A DNA stretch of 31,514 bases from UBA9554 sp038205135 (GCA_038205135.1 JBBRCF010000027.1:1-31514); one strand, 5' to 3'. Shown: positions 1 through 9,223, numbered from the stretch's first letter. Made by a program: numbers and translations. Notes: a model not told the origin generated them from the letters alone.

Positions 1-1809
1 CGGCAGGCCGGGGGCGAACTGGATGAGGTCCGGCGAAGCGATGGGGCCGATCTCGTGGCGCACGTGCTGAACGAGGTTCTTGCGCAGCGCGTCGTCTGCT
101 TCGACACCCTGGCGCAGTGTGACATAGGCGTAGATGCCCTGTCCCTTGATGGCGTGCGGATAGCCCACCACGGCAGCCTCGGCGACGTTCATGTGCGCCA
201 CCAATGCGCTTTCGACTTCGGCGGTGCCCATGCGGTGGCCGGACACGTTGATCACGTCATCGACGCGGCCGGTGATCCAGTAATCGCCATCCGAATCGCG
301 GCGGCAGCCATCGCCAGAGAAATAAAACCCTTTGTAATCGCCGAAATAGGTTTTCTCGAACCGCGCGTGATCGCCCCAGATCGTGCGCATCTGTCCCGGC
401 CAGCTGTCAGCGATGCACAGCACGCCTTCGCAGGCGACATCGGTGATTTCCTTGCCCGATGTCGGGTCCAGCACCACCGGCTTGACCCCGAAGAACGGCT
501 GTTGTGCCGCCCCCGGTTTCATCGCGGTGGCACCGGGCAGCGGCGTCAGCATGTGACCGCCGGTTTCGGTCTGCCAGAACGTGTCCACGATCGGGCAGCG
601 GCCCTGGCCGACGTGTTCGTTATACCAGTTCCAAGCCTCGGGGTTGATCGGCTCGCCGACCGAGCCCAGCAGTTTCAGCGACGACAGGTCGTATTTCGTC
701 ACGAAATCAGTGCCTTGGGCCATCAGTGCACGGATGGCGGTCGGTGCGGTATAGAACTGGTTCACCTTGTGCTTTTCGCACACGGCCCAGAACCGTCCGG
801 CATCGGGCCAGGTTGGCACGCCTTCGAACATGATGGTGGTCGCGCCATTGGCCAGCGGGCCATAGACGATGTAGCTGTGCCCGGTCACCCAGCCGACATC
901 CGCCGTGCACCAGAACACGTCGCCGTCGTGGTAATCAAAGCTGATCTGATGCGTCATCGCCGCATAGACCATATAGCCGCCCGAGGTGTGCACCACGCCT
1001 TTGGGCTGTCCGGTGGACCCCGATGTGTACAGGATGAACAGCGGGTCTTCGGCGTCCATTTCGGCGGGCGTGCAGTAGGGGGCAGCCTCGGCGGCCAGCG
1101 CGTTGTAATCGTGATCGCGGTCATGCACCCAGGTGGTCTGGTCGCCGGTGCGTTTGACCACCAGCACCTTGACTGTGTCCTTGCAGTGCAACAACGCCGC
1201 GTCAGTGTTTGATTTCAGCGGCGTCTTGCGCCCGCCGCGCGGGGCGTGGTCGGCGGTGATCACCACCTTGGCATCGCAACCGTTGATGCGCTGGCCCAAT
1301 GCGTCCGGCGAAAAACCTGCAAAGACAATGGAATGAATTGCCCCGATCCGCGCGCAGGCCAGCATCGCATAGGCCGCTTCTGGGACCATCGGCAGATAGA
1401 TCACCACGCGGTCGCTCTTGCCGACGCCCATGCTCTTCAGCACGTTCGCCATGCGCGATGTGTGTTCCAACAACTGCAGATAGGTGATGTGCTGCGCCGG
1501 TTCATTGGGATCATCGGGTTCCCAGATGATCGCGGTCTGGTTGCCACGGGTCCCCAGATGGCGGTCGATGCAGTTTGCCGACACGTTCAGCGTGCCGTCT
1601 TCGAACCATTTGATGTCCACGGCACCGGGGGCGAACGAGGTGTTCTTTACACGGGTGTAAGGACGGATCCAGTCGATACGCTTGCCTTCCTTGCCCCAGA
1701 AGGCATCCGGATCGGCAATCGACGCGGCATACATGTCGCGATAACGCGCTTCATCGACATGCGCCGATGCTACAAAATCCGCCGATGGCGGGTAGGTCTT
1801 GGCTGACAT
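1..1809 (-). CDS. acsA: Acetyl-CoA synthetase, 3' end outside the window
   Basis: AMP-forming enzyme that makes acetyl-CoA from acetate, ATP and CoA in the cytoplasm. The frame is open from ATG at 1809 to the left edge, giving 603 residues of a family usually about 650 long. The N-terminus reads MSAKTYPPSADF. The phosphate-binding loop YTSGSTGQPKGVVHT lies near 985-1030. The last visible residues are FAPGLP, so the window ends just before the PKTRSGK motif carrying the catalytic lysine that is acetylated in this family. The start has a strong ribosome-binding site, GAGGAGG, a few bases upstream. The gene lies downstream of the binding-protein gene but is separated from it by a terminator and 419 bp, so it probably has its own promoter. 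The assignment is very secure. Confidence 0.96.
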   Translation of the reverse strand, partial: MSAKTYPPSADFVASAHVDEARYRDMYAASIADPDAFWGKEGKRIDWIRPYTRVKNTSFAPGAVDIKWFEDGTLNVSANCIDRHLGTRGNQTAIIWEPDDPNEPAQHITYLQLLEHTSRMANVLKSMGVGKSDRVVIYLPMVPEAAYAMLACARIGAIHSIVFAGFSPDALGQRINGCDAKVVITADHAPRGGRKTPLKSNTDAALLHCKDTVKVLVVKRTGDQTTWVHDRDHDYNALAAEAAPYCTPAEMDAEDPLFILYTSGSTGQPKGVVHTSGGYMVYAAMTHQISFDYHDGDVFWCTADVGWVTGHSYIVYGPLANGATTIMFEGVPTWPDAGRFWAVCEKHKVNQFYTAPTAIRALMAQGTDFVTKYDLSSLKLLGSVGEPINPEAWNWYNEHVGQGRCPIVDTFWQTETGGHMLTPLPGATAMKPGAAQQPFFGVKPVVLDPTSGKEITDVACEGVLCIADSWPGQMRTIWGDHARFEKTYFGDYKGFYFSGDGCRRDSDGDYWITGRVDDVINVSGHRMGTAEVESALVAHMNVAEAAVVGYPHAIKGQGIYAYVTLRQGVEADDALRKNLVQHVRHEIGPIASPDLIQFAPGLP

Positions 1810-1890
1810 TAGTCCTCCTCGATGCGGGGCGTGCCCCGCTTTTCTCACCGGTTCGGCGGTTTCCCGCCTGCGCGCTCTGTCCCTAAATTA

Positions 1891-1979
1891 CTGCTAAAGC
1901 AAGTCAAAGCGTCTGTAACTATTTTCTTTCATGCGACTTTCCTGTAAAATTTTTTCTCCACAGGCTGTTAAAACTGTAA
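1891..1979 (-). promoter_or_regulatory. Possible acsA control region with TTACAG repeats
   Basis: The 419-bp gap upstream of acsA contains an AT-rich block (about 1885-2000) unlike the surrounding DNA. Read on the minus strand, TTACAG occurs three times (1913-1918, 1942-1947, 1974-1979), about 29 and 32 bp apart. An imperfect dyad, TGCT-AA-AGCA, sits at 1892-1901. No well-spaced -35/-10 pair stands out. This may be a regulator-binding region, but that is inference from position and repetition only. The rest of the gap (2000-2180) shows nothing recognisable. Confidence 0.2.
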
Positions 1980-2180
1980 AATAATGGAAAATTTACCGCC
2001 TTCTCCGCAGGTTGTGTCAAAATTGCGGCAAAGCGAGGTCGGATGACGGTTTGCCGGTCGCCGTGTGCCACAGACAACCGATCGTCAGGCAGACCCCTGC
2101 AGGGCCTGTCCCGGCCCGTGTTGCGTCCATGCTGATCCGAAAAATGCGGGCGGATTTTCACGATTTGCCCGAATCGCAAA

Positions 2181-2206
2181 GAAAAGGGGCGCCCGAAGGC
2201 GCCCCC
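2181..2206 (-). terminator. Intrinsic terminator after the ABC binding-protein gene
   Basis: A perfect 8-bp stem, GGGGCGCC with GGCGCCCC, closes a four-base TTCG-type loop (on the minus strand) and is followed on that strand by TTTT. It starts about 23 bp after the stop of the binding-protein gene at 2229 and separates it from acsA. Confidence 0.85.
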
Positions 2207-2228
2207 CTCGCCGCGATTTACGCCGAAA

Positions 2229-3386
2229 TCACTGTTTGGCGATCGTTTTCCAGACGCCGCCTTCGACGCGCGAAATCACCACGTCGTTGACCCCCTGATG
2301 GTTGTCGGGGGAATACTTCACGGTCGTCCCGGTCAGCGCGCTGTCATAGGCGAGGTTTTCCATCGCCGTGCGGAAGCTGTCCGGCGTCAGGTCGGCACCC
2401 GCCGCTTCCAGCGCCAGGATCATTGTTTCGGCAGCATTGTACCCCAGCATCGCAAAGCCCGACGCGGGTTGGCTGAACCGTGCGGTATAGGCGTCGGAAA
2501 ACGCCTTGACCTCGGGCACGTCCATCCGCGTCACCATGTCCTGCCAACCGGCGGCGGCATACAGCCCCTCGGTCACACCACCCGGCACGGCCGCGACGAC
2601 CTCCAGAAATCCGGCCGAGGACGCCAGGAACTTGACGTTGGTCCAGCCCAGCTGTTTCGCGGTGCCCACCACGGTGATCCCCGCGCGCACACCCAGCGCC
2701 ATCGTCACGACATCGCAACCGGCGGCCTGCAGTTTCTGCACCGCGCCGACGAAATCCTGCTCGTCGGGCTTGTGGGTGGTTTCGGTCACGAACTCCATCC
2801 CGGCGGCGGCGGCGGTTTCCTTGGTGGACAGGGCGATTTCCTTGCCGAAATCCGTCGGCAGGTACATCGAACAGGCTTTCTTGGCGCCATAGGTTTTGCC
2901 CAGATAGGCAAGGCCCGCCTCGATCTGGTCATAGTAGCTGCTGAACCCGGTGAACTTGTTCTGCACCGGCTCGTCCAGCATCTCGCGCGCGGCGGTCAGC
3001 GGGTTGATGTTGAAAATGCCCTTGGGGTCCATCAACTGGAACCCCGCCAGGTTATGCGGCGTTCCCAGCGACAGCAGCATCGCGAACACCTCGTCGCGGT
3101 TGATCAGCTTGTTGTAGCCTTGCGTCGCCTTGGGCAGCTGATAGCCGTGATCCTCGACCACGAACTTGATCATGCGGCCATTCACGCCGCCTGCCGCGTT
3201 CACTTCGTCGAATTTCAGGTTCGCACCGTTCACTGCCGGGACGCCGACGGCGGCAAAGATGCCGGACAGGTCATTGACCGACCCGATCACCACCTCGGTT
3301 GCGGTGATGCCCTGCTGGGCCATTGCCGCGCCGGTCAAACCCAGCGTTGCAGCAGTGATCGTCAGGGCCTTCATCATCGTCTTCAT
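2229..3386 (-). CDS. Branched-chain amino acid-type ABC transporter substrate-binding protein
   Basis: Periplasmic type-1 binding protein of 385 residues (Peripla_BP_6/LivK family), expected to capture the ligand for the LivHMGF-type importer encoded upstream on the same strand. The N-terminus is a signal peptide: MKTMMK, a hydrophobic core, then AMA before QQG. The mature part begins with EVVIGSVNDLSG, typical of the family, followed by EVNAAGGVNGR. The start at 3386 has GGGAGGAG as ribosome-binding site; an upstream in-frame ATG at 3419 would put residues before the signal peptide and is not favoured. The ligand cannot be read from sequence. The neighbouring acyl-CoA ligase makes a carboxylic acid (aromatic, branched or fatty) as plausible as an amino acid. 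Confidence 0.92.
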   Translation of the reverse strand: MKTMMKALTITAATLGLTGAAMAQQGITATEVVIGSVNDLSGIFAAVGVPAVNGANLKFDEVNAAGGVNGRMIKFVVEDHGYQLPKATQGYNKLINRDEVFAMLLSLGTPHNLAGFQLMDPKGIFNINPLTAAREMLDEPVQNKFTGFSSYYDQIEAGLAYLGKTYGAKKACSMYLPTDFGKEIALSTKETAAAAGMEFVTETTHKPDEQDFVGAVQKLQAAGCDVVTMALGVRAGITVVGTAKQLGWTNVKFLASSAGFLEVVAAVPGGVTEGLYAAAGWQDMVTRMDVPEVKAFSDAYTARFSQPASGFAMLGYNAAETMILALEAAGADLTPDSFRTAMENLAYDSALTGTTVKYSPDNHQGVNDVVISRVEGGVWKTIAKQ

Positions 3387-3431
3387 GGTTTCTCCTCCCA
3401 GAGATAGGCCCCCCTCCACAGGAGCTCATGG

Positions 3432-5318
3432 TCAATACATAGCATCAATCAACGGCTTGTGCCGCTTTTCGACGGTCGCGCGTTTCAACTTCATCGTCGC
3501 CGTCAGCTCTTCGTCCTCGGGCGTCAGCAGCACGTCGATCAGGCGGAAATCCTTGATCTGTTCGACGCGGGCAAACTCGGCGTTCACTTGGTCGACCTCG
3601 GCCCGGATCAGGTCCAGCACCTGCGGCGCGCGGCACAGCGACGCGAAATCGGAAAACGGCACCTTGGCGTCCTGCGCGAATTTCTCGACGTTTTCCTGAT
3701 CGATCATGATCAGGCAGGTCAGGTATTTGCGCTTGTCGCCGATCACCACCGCATCCGCAATGTAATGGCTGAACTTGAGCCGGCTTTCCAGTTCGGCGGG
3801 CGTGATGTTCTTGCCGCCGGCGGTGATGATGATGTCCTTGATCCGGCCCGTGATGGTCAGGAATCCATCGTCGTCGATGCGCCCCACATCGCCGGTGCGC
3901 AGCCAGCCGTCGACAGTGAACGTCTCGGCGGTCTTGTCGGGCAGGTTCCAGTAGCCCTTGAAATTGGTCAGCGCCTGCGTCTGGATCTCCCCGTCCGGCG
4001 CGATGCGCAGGGCGACGCCGGGCATCACCGGGCCGACCGTGCCCAGCCGGTTCGCAGCACCGCGATTGACGGTACAGGTGGCGGTGTTTTCGGTCATGCC
4101 GTAGCCTTCGTAGACCGGCACGCCGATGGCGCGATACCAGCGCAGCAGGGCGGGGCTGATCGGCGCGGCCCCGGAAATGCCCTGCTGCAGCCGGTCCATG
4201 CCCAGCATCTGGCGCAGGTTGCGGAACACGAACATTTCCGCCAGTGCCAAGCCGAGTTTCGCCATCGGGCCAAGCGTCTTGCCTGCCGCCTCGGCGTCTG
4301 CACGCGCCAGCCCGGCCTGCATCGCCAGACCGAACACCAACCGCCCCAGCGGCGTCGCCTCTTGTCCGAGGATCAGCACGCGGGAATAGATTTTTTCCCA
4401 CACCCGCGGCACGGCGGAAAAGGTCTGCGGGCTGATTTCCCGCAGGTTTTCGAACACCGTTTCGGGGCTTTCGGCAAAATTCACGATCGACCGCACCGCC
4501 AGCGGGAAATAGCTGGAATTGTTGCGTTCAAAGATGTGGCACAGCGGCAGAAAGCACAGCTGTTCCGTGCCCGGGTCGATGGCCAGTTCGCGCAGGCCCG
4601 CCTGCATCGCCGCCAGCACGTTTTCATGCGTCAGCATCGCGCCCTTGGGCGCCCCGGTGGTGCCCGACGTATAGACCAACAGCGCCACATCCCCAGCCGC
4701 CGTCTGGTCAATCTCGGCATCAAAGGCCTGTGGGTGCTCGGCCTCTTCGGCCTGACCCAGTTTGTACAGGTCGGGCAGAAACAGGAACCGGTCGCCTGCC
4801 AGATTGTGCAGCCCTTCGTCGTCAAGGATGATGACGCGTTCGACCGATGGCGCGCCGTCGGGAATTTCCAGAAACTTGTCCAGCTGTTCCTCGTTTTCGA
4901 CGATCAGGAACCGACAGGCGCTGTCGCGCAGGATATAGGCCACCTGCGCCGCCGCATCCGTAGTGTAGATGCCCGACGCGATGCCGCCCGCGCATTGGAT
5001 GCCCAGGTCGAAATACAGCCATTCCTTGCGATCCTCTGACAGGATCTGCACCACATCGCCGCGCCGCAACCCCAGCCGTTTCAGGCCCAGCCCGATCCAT
5101 TTCGCATGCTGCCAGTAATCGCCCCAGCTGAACGCCTTCCAGATGCCCAGCGTCTTTTCGCGGTGGGCGATGCGGGCGGGGTCCTGTTGGCAGCGGTGGC
5201 GAAACAGCGCCGGGATGGTGTCGCAGCCGTCGATCAGCACGGGCCGCGTGCCGGGCGTTGCGTTGATCGCCACGCCCTTGACGGTTTGCATCGGCGGGAT
5301 CTGTGCGTGTCGGGTCAT
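3432..5318 (-). CDS. Long-chain-type acyl-CoA ligase (AMP-binding) in the ABC transporter cluster
   Basis: Adenylate-forming enzyme of 628 residues related to FadD/FACS, which activates a carboxylic acid to its CoA thioester via an acyl-AMP. The AMP-binding loop YTSGTTGAPKG is at residues 216-226; the later motifs GYGMTEN, GWLRTGDVG and GRIKDIIITAGGKN are intact and in order. There is no obvious signal peptide. ATG at 5318 is preceded by GGGAGGTGACG, whereas an in-frame start at 5423 would overlap the end of livF and lacks family similarity. It lies between livF (19 bp upstream) and the binding-protein gene (45 bp downstream), so it is very likely co-transcribed. I infer that it activates what the importer brings in; chain length and substrate are unknown. 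Confidence 0.92.
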   Translation of the reverse strand: MTRHAQIPPMQTVKGVAINATPGTRPVLIDGCDTIPALFRHRCQQDPARIAHREKTLGIWKAFSWGDYWQHAKWIGLGLKRLGLRRGDVVQILSEDRKEWLYFDLGIQCAGGIASGIYTTDAAAQVAYILRDSACRFLIVENEEQLDKFLEIPDGAPSVERVIILDDEGLHNLAGDRFLFLPDLYKLGQAEEAEHPQAFDAEIDQTAAGDVALLVYTSGTTGAPKGAMLTHENVLAAMQAGLRELAIDPGTEQLCFLPLCHIFERNNSSYFPLAVRSIVNFAESPETVFENLREISPQTFSAVPRVWEKIYSRVLILGQEATPLGRLVFGLAMQAGLARADAEAAGKTLGPMAKLGLALAEMFVFRNLRQMLGMDRLQQGISGAAPISPALLRWYRAIGVPVYEGYGMTENTATCTVNRGAANRLGTVGPVMPGVALRIAPDGEIQTQALTNFKGYWNLPDKTAETFTVDGWLRTGDVGRIDDDGFLTITGRIKDIIITAGGKNITPAELESRLKFSHYIADAVVIGDKRKYLTCLIMIDQENVEKFAQDAKVPFSDFASLCRAPQVLDLIRAEVDQVNAEFARVEQIKDFRLIDVLLTPEDEELTATMKLKRATVEKRHKPLIDAMY

Positions 5319-5337
5319 TGCGTCACCTCCCAGTTCT

Positions 5338-6120
5338 TCAGCGCCAAGTCTTCTTGCGTTTCCAACGCCGTTCGCCGCGCGCGCCTTCGTTGGAATGGCC
5401 CAGATAGAAACTTCGGATGTCATCCGACGCGGCCAGTTTGGCGGCGGTGCCCGACATCACGATGCGGCCCAGTTCCATCACATAGCCATCATTTGCCAGA
5501 TCCAGCGCCACGGCCGCGTTCTGTTCGACGACCATCATCGTCATGCCTTCGTCGCGGTTCAGGCGTTTCAGGATGGCGAATATTTCCTGCGTCAGGATCG
5601 GCGACAGGCCCAGCGACGGCTCGTCCAGCAGCATGATGCGCGGGCGCAGCATCAGGCCCCGCCCGATCGCCAGCATCTGCTGTTGCCCGCCTGACAGCGT
5701 GCCGGCCTCTTGTTTGCGCCGTTCAGCGAGGATCGGGAAATAGGCAAACACCAGATCGCGGTCGCGGGCAATTTCTGTCGCATCGTTGCGGGTATAAGCC
5801 CCAAGCGCCAGATTTTCCTCGACCGTCAGCAGCGGGAACACCTCGCGCCCCTCGGGCACATGCACGATGCCCGCGCGCACCACCTTGTGCGGTTCCAGCC
5901 CCTGAATCGGCTGGCCATCAAACAGGATCTCGCCCTTTTCCGGGTCCATGATGCCGGAAATGGTTTTCAGCAACGTGGTCTTGCCCGCGCCATTCGCGCC
6001 CAGCACGGTGACCACGCGGCCCTTGTGCAATTCCAGACTGACGCCGCGAATGGCCATGATCGGGCCGTAAAAGGTTTCCAGATTGTTGATCTGTAACAGG
6101 GGTTTGGCGTGGTCGGTCAT
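5338..6120 (-). CDS. livF: ABC transporter ATP-binding protein, LivF type
   Basis: One of two cytoplasmic ATPases of a branched-chain amino acid-type importer, 260 residues. The Walker A motif GANGAGKTT is at 41-49, the signature LSGGQ at 142-146 and Walker B IMLLDEP at 162-168. GIVHVPEGREVFP is typical of LivF rather than LivG. Its ATG overlaps the livG stop by four bases (6117-6120), so translation is probably coupled. The C-terminal tail after HSNEGARGER is basic (WKRKKTWR) and about 20 residues longer than many LivF proteins. The symbol reflects family membership; the transported substrate is not shown by the sequence. Confidence 0.93.
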   Translation of the reverse strand: MTDHAKPLLQINNLETFYGPIMAIRGVSLELHKGRVVTVLGANGAGKTTLLKTISGIMDPEKGEILFDGQPIQGLEPHKVVRAGIVHVPEGREVFPLLTVEENLALGAYTRNDATEIARDRDLVFAYFPILAERRKQEAGTLSGGQQQMLAIGRGLMLRPRIMLLDEPSLGLSPILTQEIFAILKRLNRDEGMTMMVVEQNAAVALDLANDGYVMELGRIVMSGTAAKLAASDDIRSFYLGHSNEGARGERRWKRKKTWR

Positions 6121-6917
6121 ACTCGTTCCCCCGCCGCATTCGCGGTCTTGGAAATCGCTCCGGTACCCAGATAGGCCTCGATGACCTTCGGATGCGACTG
6201 CACTTCGGCTGGCGTGCCCAACGCCAGACGCGCGCCATCGGCCAAGGCCATCACGCGGTCCGATACCTTACCGACCAGCCCCATGTCATGTTCCACCATC
6301 ACCACGGTGATGCCCATCTGGCGGCGGATGTCGTCGATCCACCAGCGCATGTTCTGGGTTTCTTCGACCGACAGGCCCGACGCTGGTTCGTCCAGCAGCA
6401 ACAGCCGCGGTTTCGATGCCAGCGCGCGGCCCAGTTCCACCACTTTGCGCACTCCGTAGGGCAGGCCGGCGATCAGTTTGTCGCGGTAGGGCTGCAGGTC
6501 CAGAAAATCGATCACCTCTTCGACCGCGACGCGATGCGCGCGTTCCTCACGGCGGACTGACGGCAGGTGCAGCAGCTGTGGGATCATACGCGCCTGCCGG
6601 TGGCGATGCCGCCCGACCAGCAGATTCTGCAGCACGGTCGCCTGATGGAACAGTTCGATGTTCTGAAACGTCCGCGCGATGCCCAAGGATGGCACCTCGT
6701 GCGGAGCCATTTTCAGCAAGTCTTTGCCGTCGAACCGGATCGTGCCCGACACTGGCGTGTAGAACCGCGATATCAAGTTGAACACGGTGGATTTGCCCGC
6801 GCCATTGGGGCCGACCAGCGCGAAAACCTCGCCTTCCTCTACCGACAGCGTCAGGTTGTTGACCGCCGTCAACCCGCCGAATTTGAGCGTGACACCGTCC
6901 AGTTCGAGCAGGCTCAT
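6117..6917 (-). CDS. livG: ABC transporter ATP-binding protein, LivG type
   Basis: Second ATPase of the importer, 266 residues. Walker A GPNGAGKST lies at 36-44 and Walker B RLLLLDEPASGLS follows. The signature region reads LPYGVRKVVELGRAL, which is the LivG-type variant of LSGGQ. The sequence GIARTFQNIELF is also characteristic of LivG. The gene overlaps livM by four bases at its start and livF by four at its end, so the three are tightly coupled in one operon. Function by family is ATP hydrolysis driving inward transport across the cytoplasmic membrane with LivH and LivM. Confidence 0.93.
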   Translation of the reverse strand: MSLLELDGVTLKFGGLTAVNNLTLSVEEGEVFALVGPNGAGKSTVFNLISRFYTPVSGTIRFDGKDLLKMAPHEVPSLGIARTFQNIELFHQATVLQNLLVGRHRHRQARMIPQLLHLPSVRREERAHRVAVEEVIDFLDLQPYRDKLIAGLPYGVRKVVELGRALASKPRLLLLDEPASGLSVEETQNMRWWIDDIRRQMGITVVMVEHDMGLVGKVSDRVMALADGARLALGTPAEVQSHPKVIEAYLGTGAISKTANAAGERV

Positions 6918-7996
6918 CTCAGCCGCTCCGTCTTCAGATAGCTTTTCTGCCGCTTGAACATGTCTTTGCGGGCGAACGGGAACAATTCGAGGAACACCCG
7001 GGTTTTCAGCCAGCGCCCATAAAGCCCCATCGGTTCGAACAGCAAAAACAGGATCAGGATCGCCCCGAACACCGCCGCCTCCAGCCCCGGAATGGCCACG
7101 CCGCCGCCAATGGTATCAGACACGATGGACAACAACTGCGGCAGGAACGCGATTACGACCGCTCCCAGAAACGCGCCATGGATAAAGCCCAGCCCCCCCA
7201 CCACGATCATCATCAGCAACTGGATCGACAGCAGGAAATTGAACGTCTCGTTGTTGAAGGCCCCCGCGAACATGCCCATGAACGCGCCGCCGATCCCGGT
7301 GATCGCGCAGGAAATGCCGAAGGCCATGGTTTTGGTGCGCGCGACATCGACGCCCATGGCCTGCGCCGAAATCTCGCTGTCGCGGACGGCGGCAAAGGCC
7401 CGGCCCAACGGTGCGCGCAACAGGTTGCGGTAGAACAGCGTCACGATCACCGTCACCACCAGCACCACGAAATACCATTCCACCGGGTTGGCCCAGCGAT
7501 TGATTTCATGGCCAAAGATCACGATATCCGGGGCGATCTTGCCGTTCACGCCGCCGGTCCACGGCCCCAGCAGCACGATGATGTCATCGGCCAGAATCGC
7601 CAGCGCCAGCGTGGCAATCGCCAGATACACCCCGTGCAATTTTAGAGCCGGAATGGCGATCAACGCGCCCACGACGCCAGTGATGATGCCCGCCAGCGGC
7701 AGCGCCAGCATGAACGGCACACCCGCCTCGATCATCAGCACCGTGGCATAACATCCCAGCGCCATGAACGCCGAATGCCCCAGGCTGGCCTGCCCGGTCT
7801 GCCCGGTCAACAGCATCAGACCCAGCCCCGCGATGGCCCAGATCAGGACGTTCGTCGCCTCGCCCAGATAGAAATCGTCGAGCAGAAACGGCAGGGCGAC
7901 CGCGGCCGCCAGCAACAGGCCATAGCTGGCCGCCTTGCGCGCATCGATGAACAGGTTGATGTCCTGATCGTAGCTGGTCTTGAAATGAAACCGCAT
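6914..7996 (-). CDS. livM: ABC transporter permease, LivM type
   Basis: Integral inner-membrane subunit of the importer, 360 residues. Repeated hydrophobic segments begin near residue 25 (GLLLAAAVALPFLLDDF) and run to about 330. Family features include GQTGQASLGHSAFMALGCYA near residues 65-85 and the cytoplasmic loop RDSEISAQAMGVDVARTK. The C-terminus is basic. AAGGTG lies upstream of the ATG, which is only 4 bp after the livH stop, and the end overlaps livG. It pairs with LivH to form the membrane channel. Confidence 0.92.
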   Translation of the reverse strand: MRFHFKTSYDQDINLFIDARKAASYGLLLAAAVALPFLLDDFYLGEATNVLIWAIAGLGLMLLTGQTGQASLGHSAFMALGCYATVLMIEAGVPFMLALPLAGIITGVVGALIAIPALKLHGVYLAIATLALAILADDIIVLLGPWTGGVNGKIAPDIVIFGHEINRWANPVEWYFVVLVVTVIVTLFYRNLLRAPLGRAFAAVRDSEISAQAMGVDVARTKTMAFGISCAITGIGGAFMGMFAGAFNNETFNFLLSIQLLMMIVVGGLGFIHGAFLGAVVIAFLPQLLSIVSDTIGGGVAIPGLEAAVFGAILILFLLFEPMGLYGRWLKTRVFLELFPFARKDMFKRQKSYLKTERLR

Positions 7997-8000
7997 GGCG

Positions 8001-8876
8001 TCACACCTTTTTTGTGCGGACCTGCGCGAACAGGCCGTGCGGACGGAACAGCAGCACCGCGATCAACAGCGCATAGGGCGCGATCTGGCTGTAGCCGGGG
8101 GGCAGGTAACGGGCAGCGAACGGCTCGATCAACCCGACGATCAGCCCGCCAGCCAACGCGCCGGGCAGCGACCCGAACCCGCCGATCACCGCTGCCGCGA
8201 ACGCCTTGATGCCGATGAAGCCCGCCGTGGGGTCGATCGACCCTTTCGACGCGTAAAGAATGCCCGCCACTGCGGCGACGACCCCGGCCAAGGCCCAGAC
8301 CATGCCCTGAACCCGCTTCACCGGGATGCCCATGTAATAGGCCGCCATCTGGTTCTGACTGGCGGCCTGCATCGCAAGCCCAAGCTTGGTGCGCTGGAAA
8401 AACTGCCATAGCGCCAATGTCATCACCAGCGTGACGACGATCACCGCCACATCGGCCAGACCCAGCACCAGTGTCCCCAGCCGCACATCACCCAAGGACA
8501 ACGGCGATTGCAGCGATTGCGGTTCATGCCCCCAGATCGTGCCGACGACAAAACGGATGATGAACCCGACGGCGATGGTCAGGATGATGACCGCGACCTG
8601 ACTTTGCCCGAACACCGCGCGCAGCACGACCAGGTCCAGCAGATACCCCAGCACCCCCATGATCAGAAACACCAGCGGCAGCGCCAGCCAGAACGGGATG
8701 CCCATGTATTCGGGGTTCACCAATCCCAGCGTGACAAACGCGCCCAGCATCATGAAATCGCCCTGCGCGAAATTGACGGCCTCGGTCGCCTTGTAGATCA
8801 ACACGAAACCCAGCGCGATCAGGCCATAGACGCAGCCATTCGCCAGACCGCTGATCAGAAGTTGCAGAACGCCCAC
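8001..8876 (-). CDS. livH: ABC transporter permease, LivH type
   Basis: First gene of the transporter operon: a 291-residue inner-membrane permease. The early segment GLANGCVYGLIALGFVLIYK followed by VNFAQGDFMMLGAF is the hallmark of LivH. I chose GTG at 8876 because GGGGAGG lies at the right distance and the resulting N-terminus (VGVLQLLISG) matches the family. The alternative ATG at 8975 would add 33 residues of low-complexity, non-membrane sequence and has no good ribosome-binding site. The protein ends in the basic tail QVRTKKV. It forms the translocation pore with LivM. Confidence 0.9.
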   Translation of the reverse strand: MGVLQLLISGLANGCVYGLIALGFVLIYKATEAVNFAQGDFMMLGAFVTLGLVNPEYMGIPFWLALPLVFLIMGVLGYLLDLVVLRAVFGQSQVAVIILTIAVGFIIRFVVGTIWGHEPQSLQSPLSLGDVRLGTLVLGLADVAVIVVTLVMTLALWQFFQRTKLGLAMQAASQNQMAAYYMGIPVKRVQGMVWALAGVVAAVAGILYASKGSIDPTAGFIGIKAFAAAVIGGFGSLPGALAGGLIVGLIEPFAARYLPPGYSQIAPYALLIAVLLFRPHGLFAQVRTKKV

Positions 8877-9002
8877 GCAAACCTCCCCATATATCCGGCC
8901 GATGGCATGGCACCATCGGGCCGCGCCGGGTTGTCCCGGTCGTTGTGGCGCGATCCTCTCCAGACACCGTGCCACGTCCGGGGCTCCCGTCCCAGTCGTT
9001 GC

Positions 9003-9031
9003 AGACTGCGGACTGCGGCCCGTTCCGTCAA
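9003..9031 (-). promoter_or_regulatory. Candidate promoter of the liv operon
   Basis: On the minus strand, TTGACG (9026-9031) is followed after 17 bp by CAGTCT (9003-9008), about 125 bp before the GTG start of livH. The -35 element is good and the -10 element is poor. It is the best-spaced pair seen in the 387-bp gap between hisG and livH. Otherwise that gap holds only a short tandem repeat. Confidence 0.3.
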
Positions 9032-9187
9032 CAGATTACATCGGGGATGACGTCGGGGAAATCCCACAGTGCGGAAGTTTGTTCCGTCGATGACCGATGC
9101 TGACAGCTGCGCAACATTGGAATATTGCCGTCAGCGCCTGAACACTCACCCGCGCCGGCAAAACGCCGCCCATCAAACGCCGTCCGC

Positions 9188-9223
9188 GGGCGCAGTAACG
9201 GGCGCAGTAACGGGCGCAGGCAC
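9188..9223. repeat. Three tandem 12-nt units downstream of hisG
   Basis: GGGCGCAGTAAC occurs at 9188-9199 and 9200-9211, followed by the variant GGGCGCAGGCAC at 9212-9223. The array starts about 40 bp beyond the stop codon of hisG, in the intergenic space before livH. No function is evident. Confidence 0.8.

Noticed and set aside
1919..2179. A small ORF (86 codons) in the gap upstream of acsA
   Set aside because: It lies across AT-rich, probably regulatory DNA, lacks a ribosome-binding site and has no family resemblance.
3459..5039. A 526-codon plus-strand frame opposite the acyl-CoA ligase
   Set aside because: A shadow of the ligase gene; the ligase has all adenylate-forming motifs, whereas this frame has no recognisable sequence.
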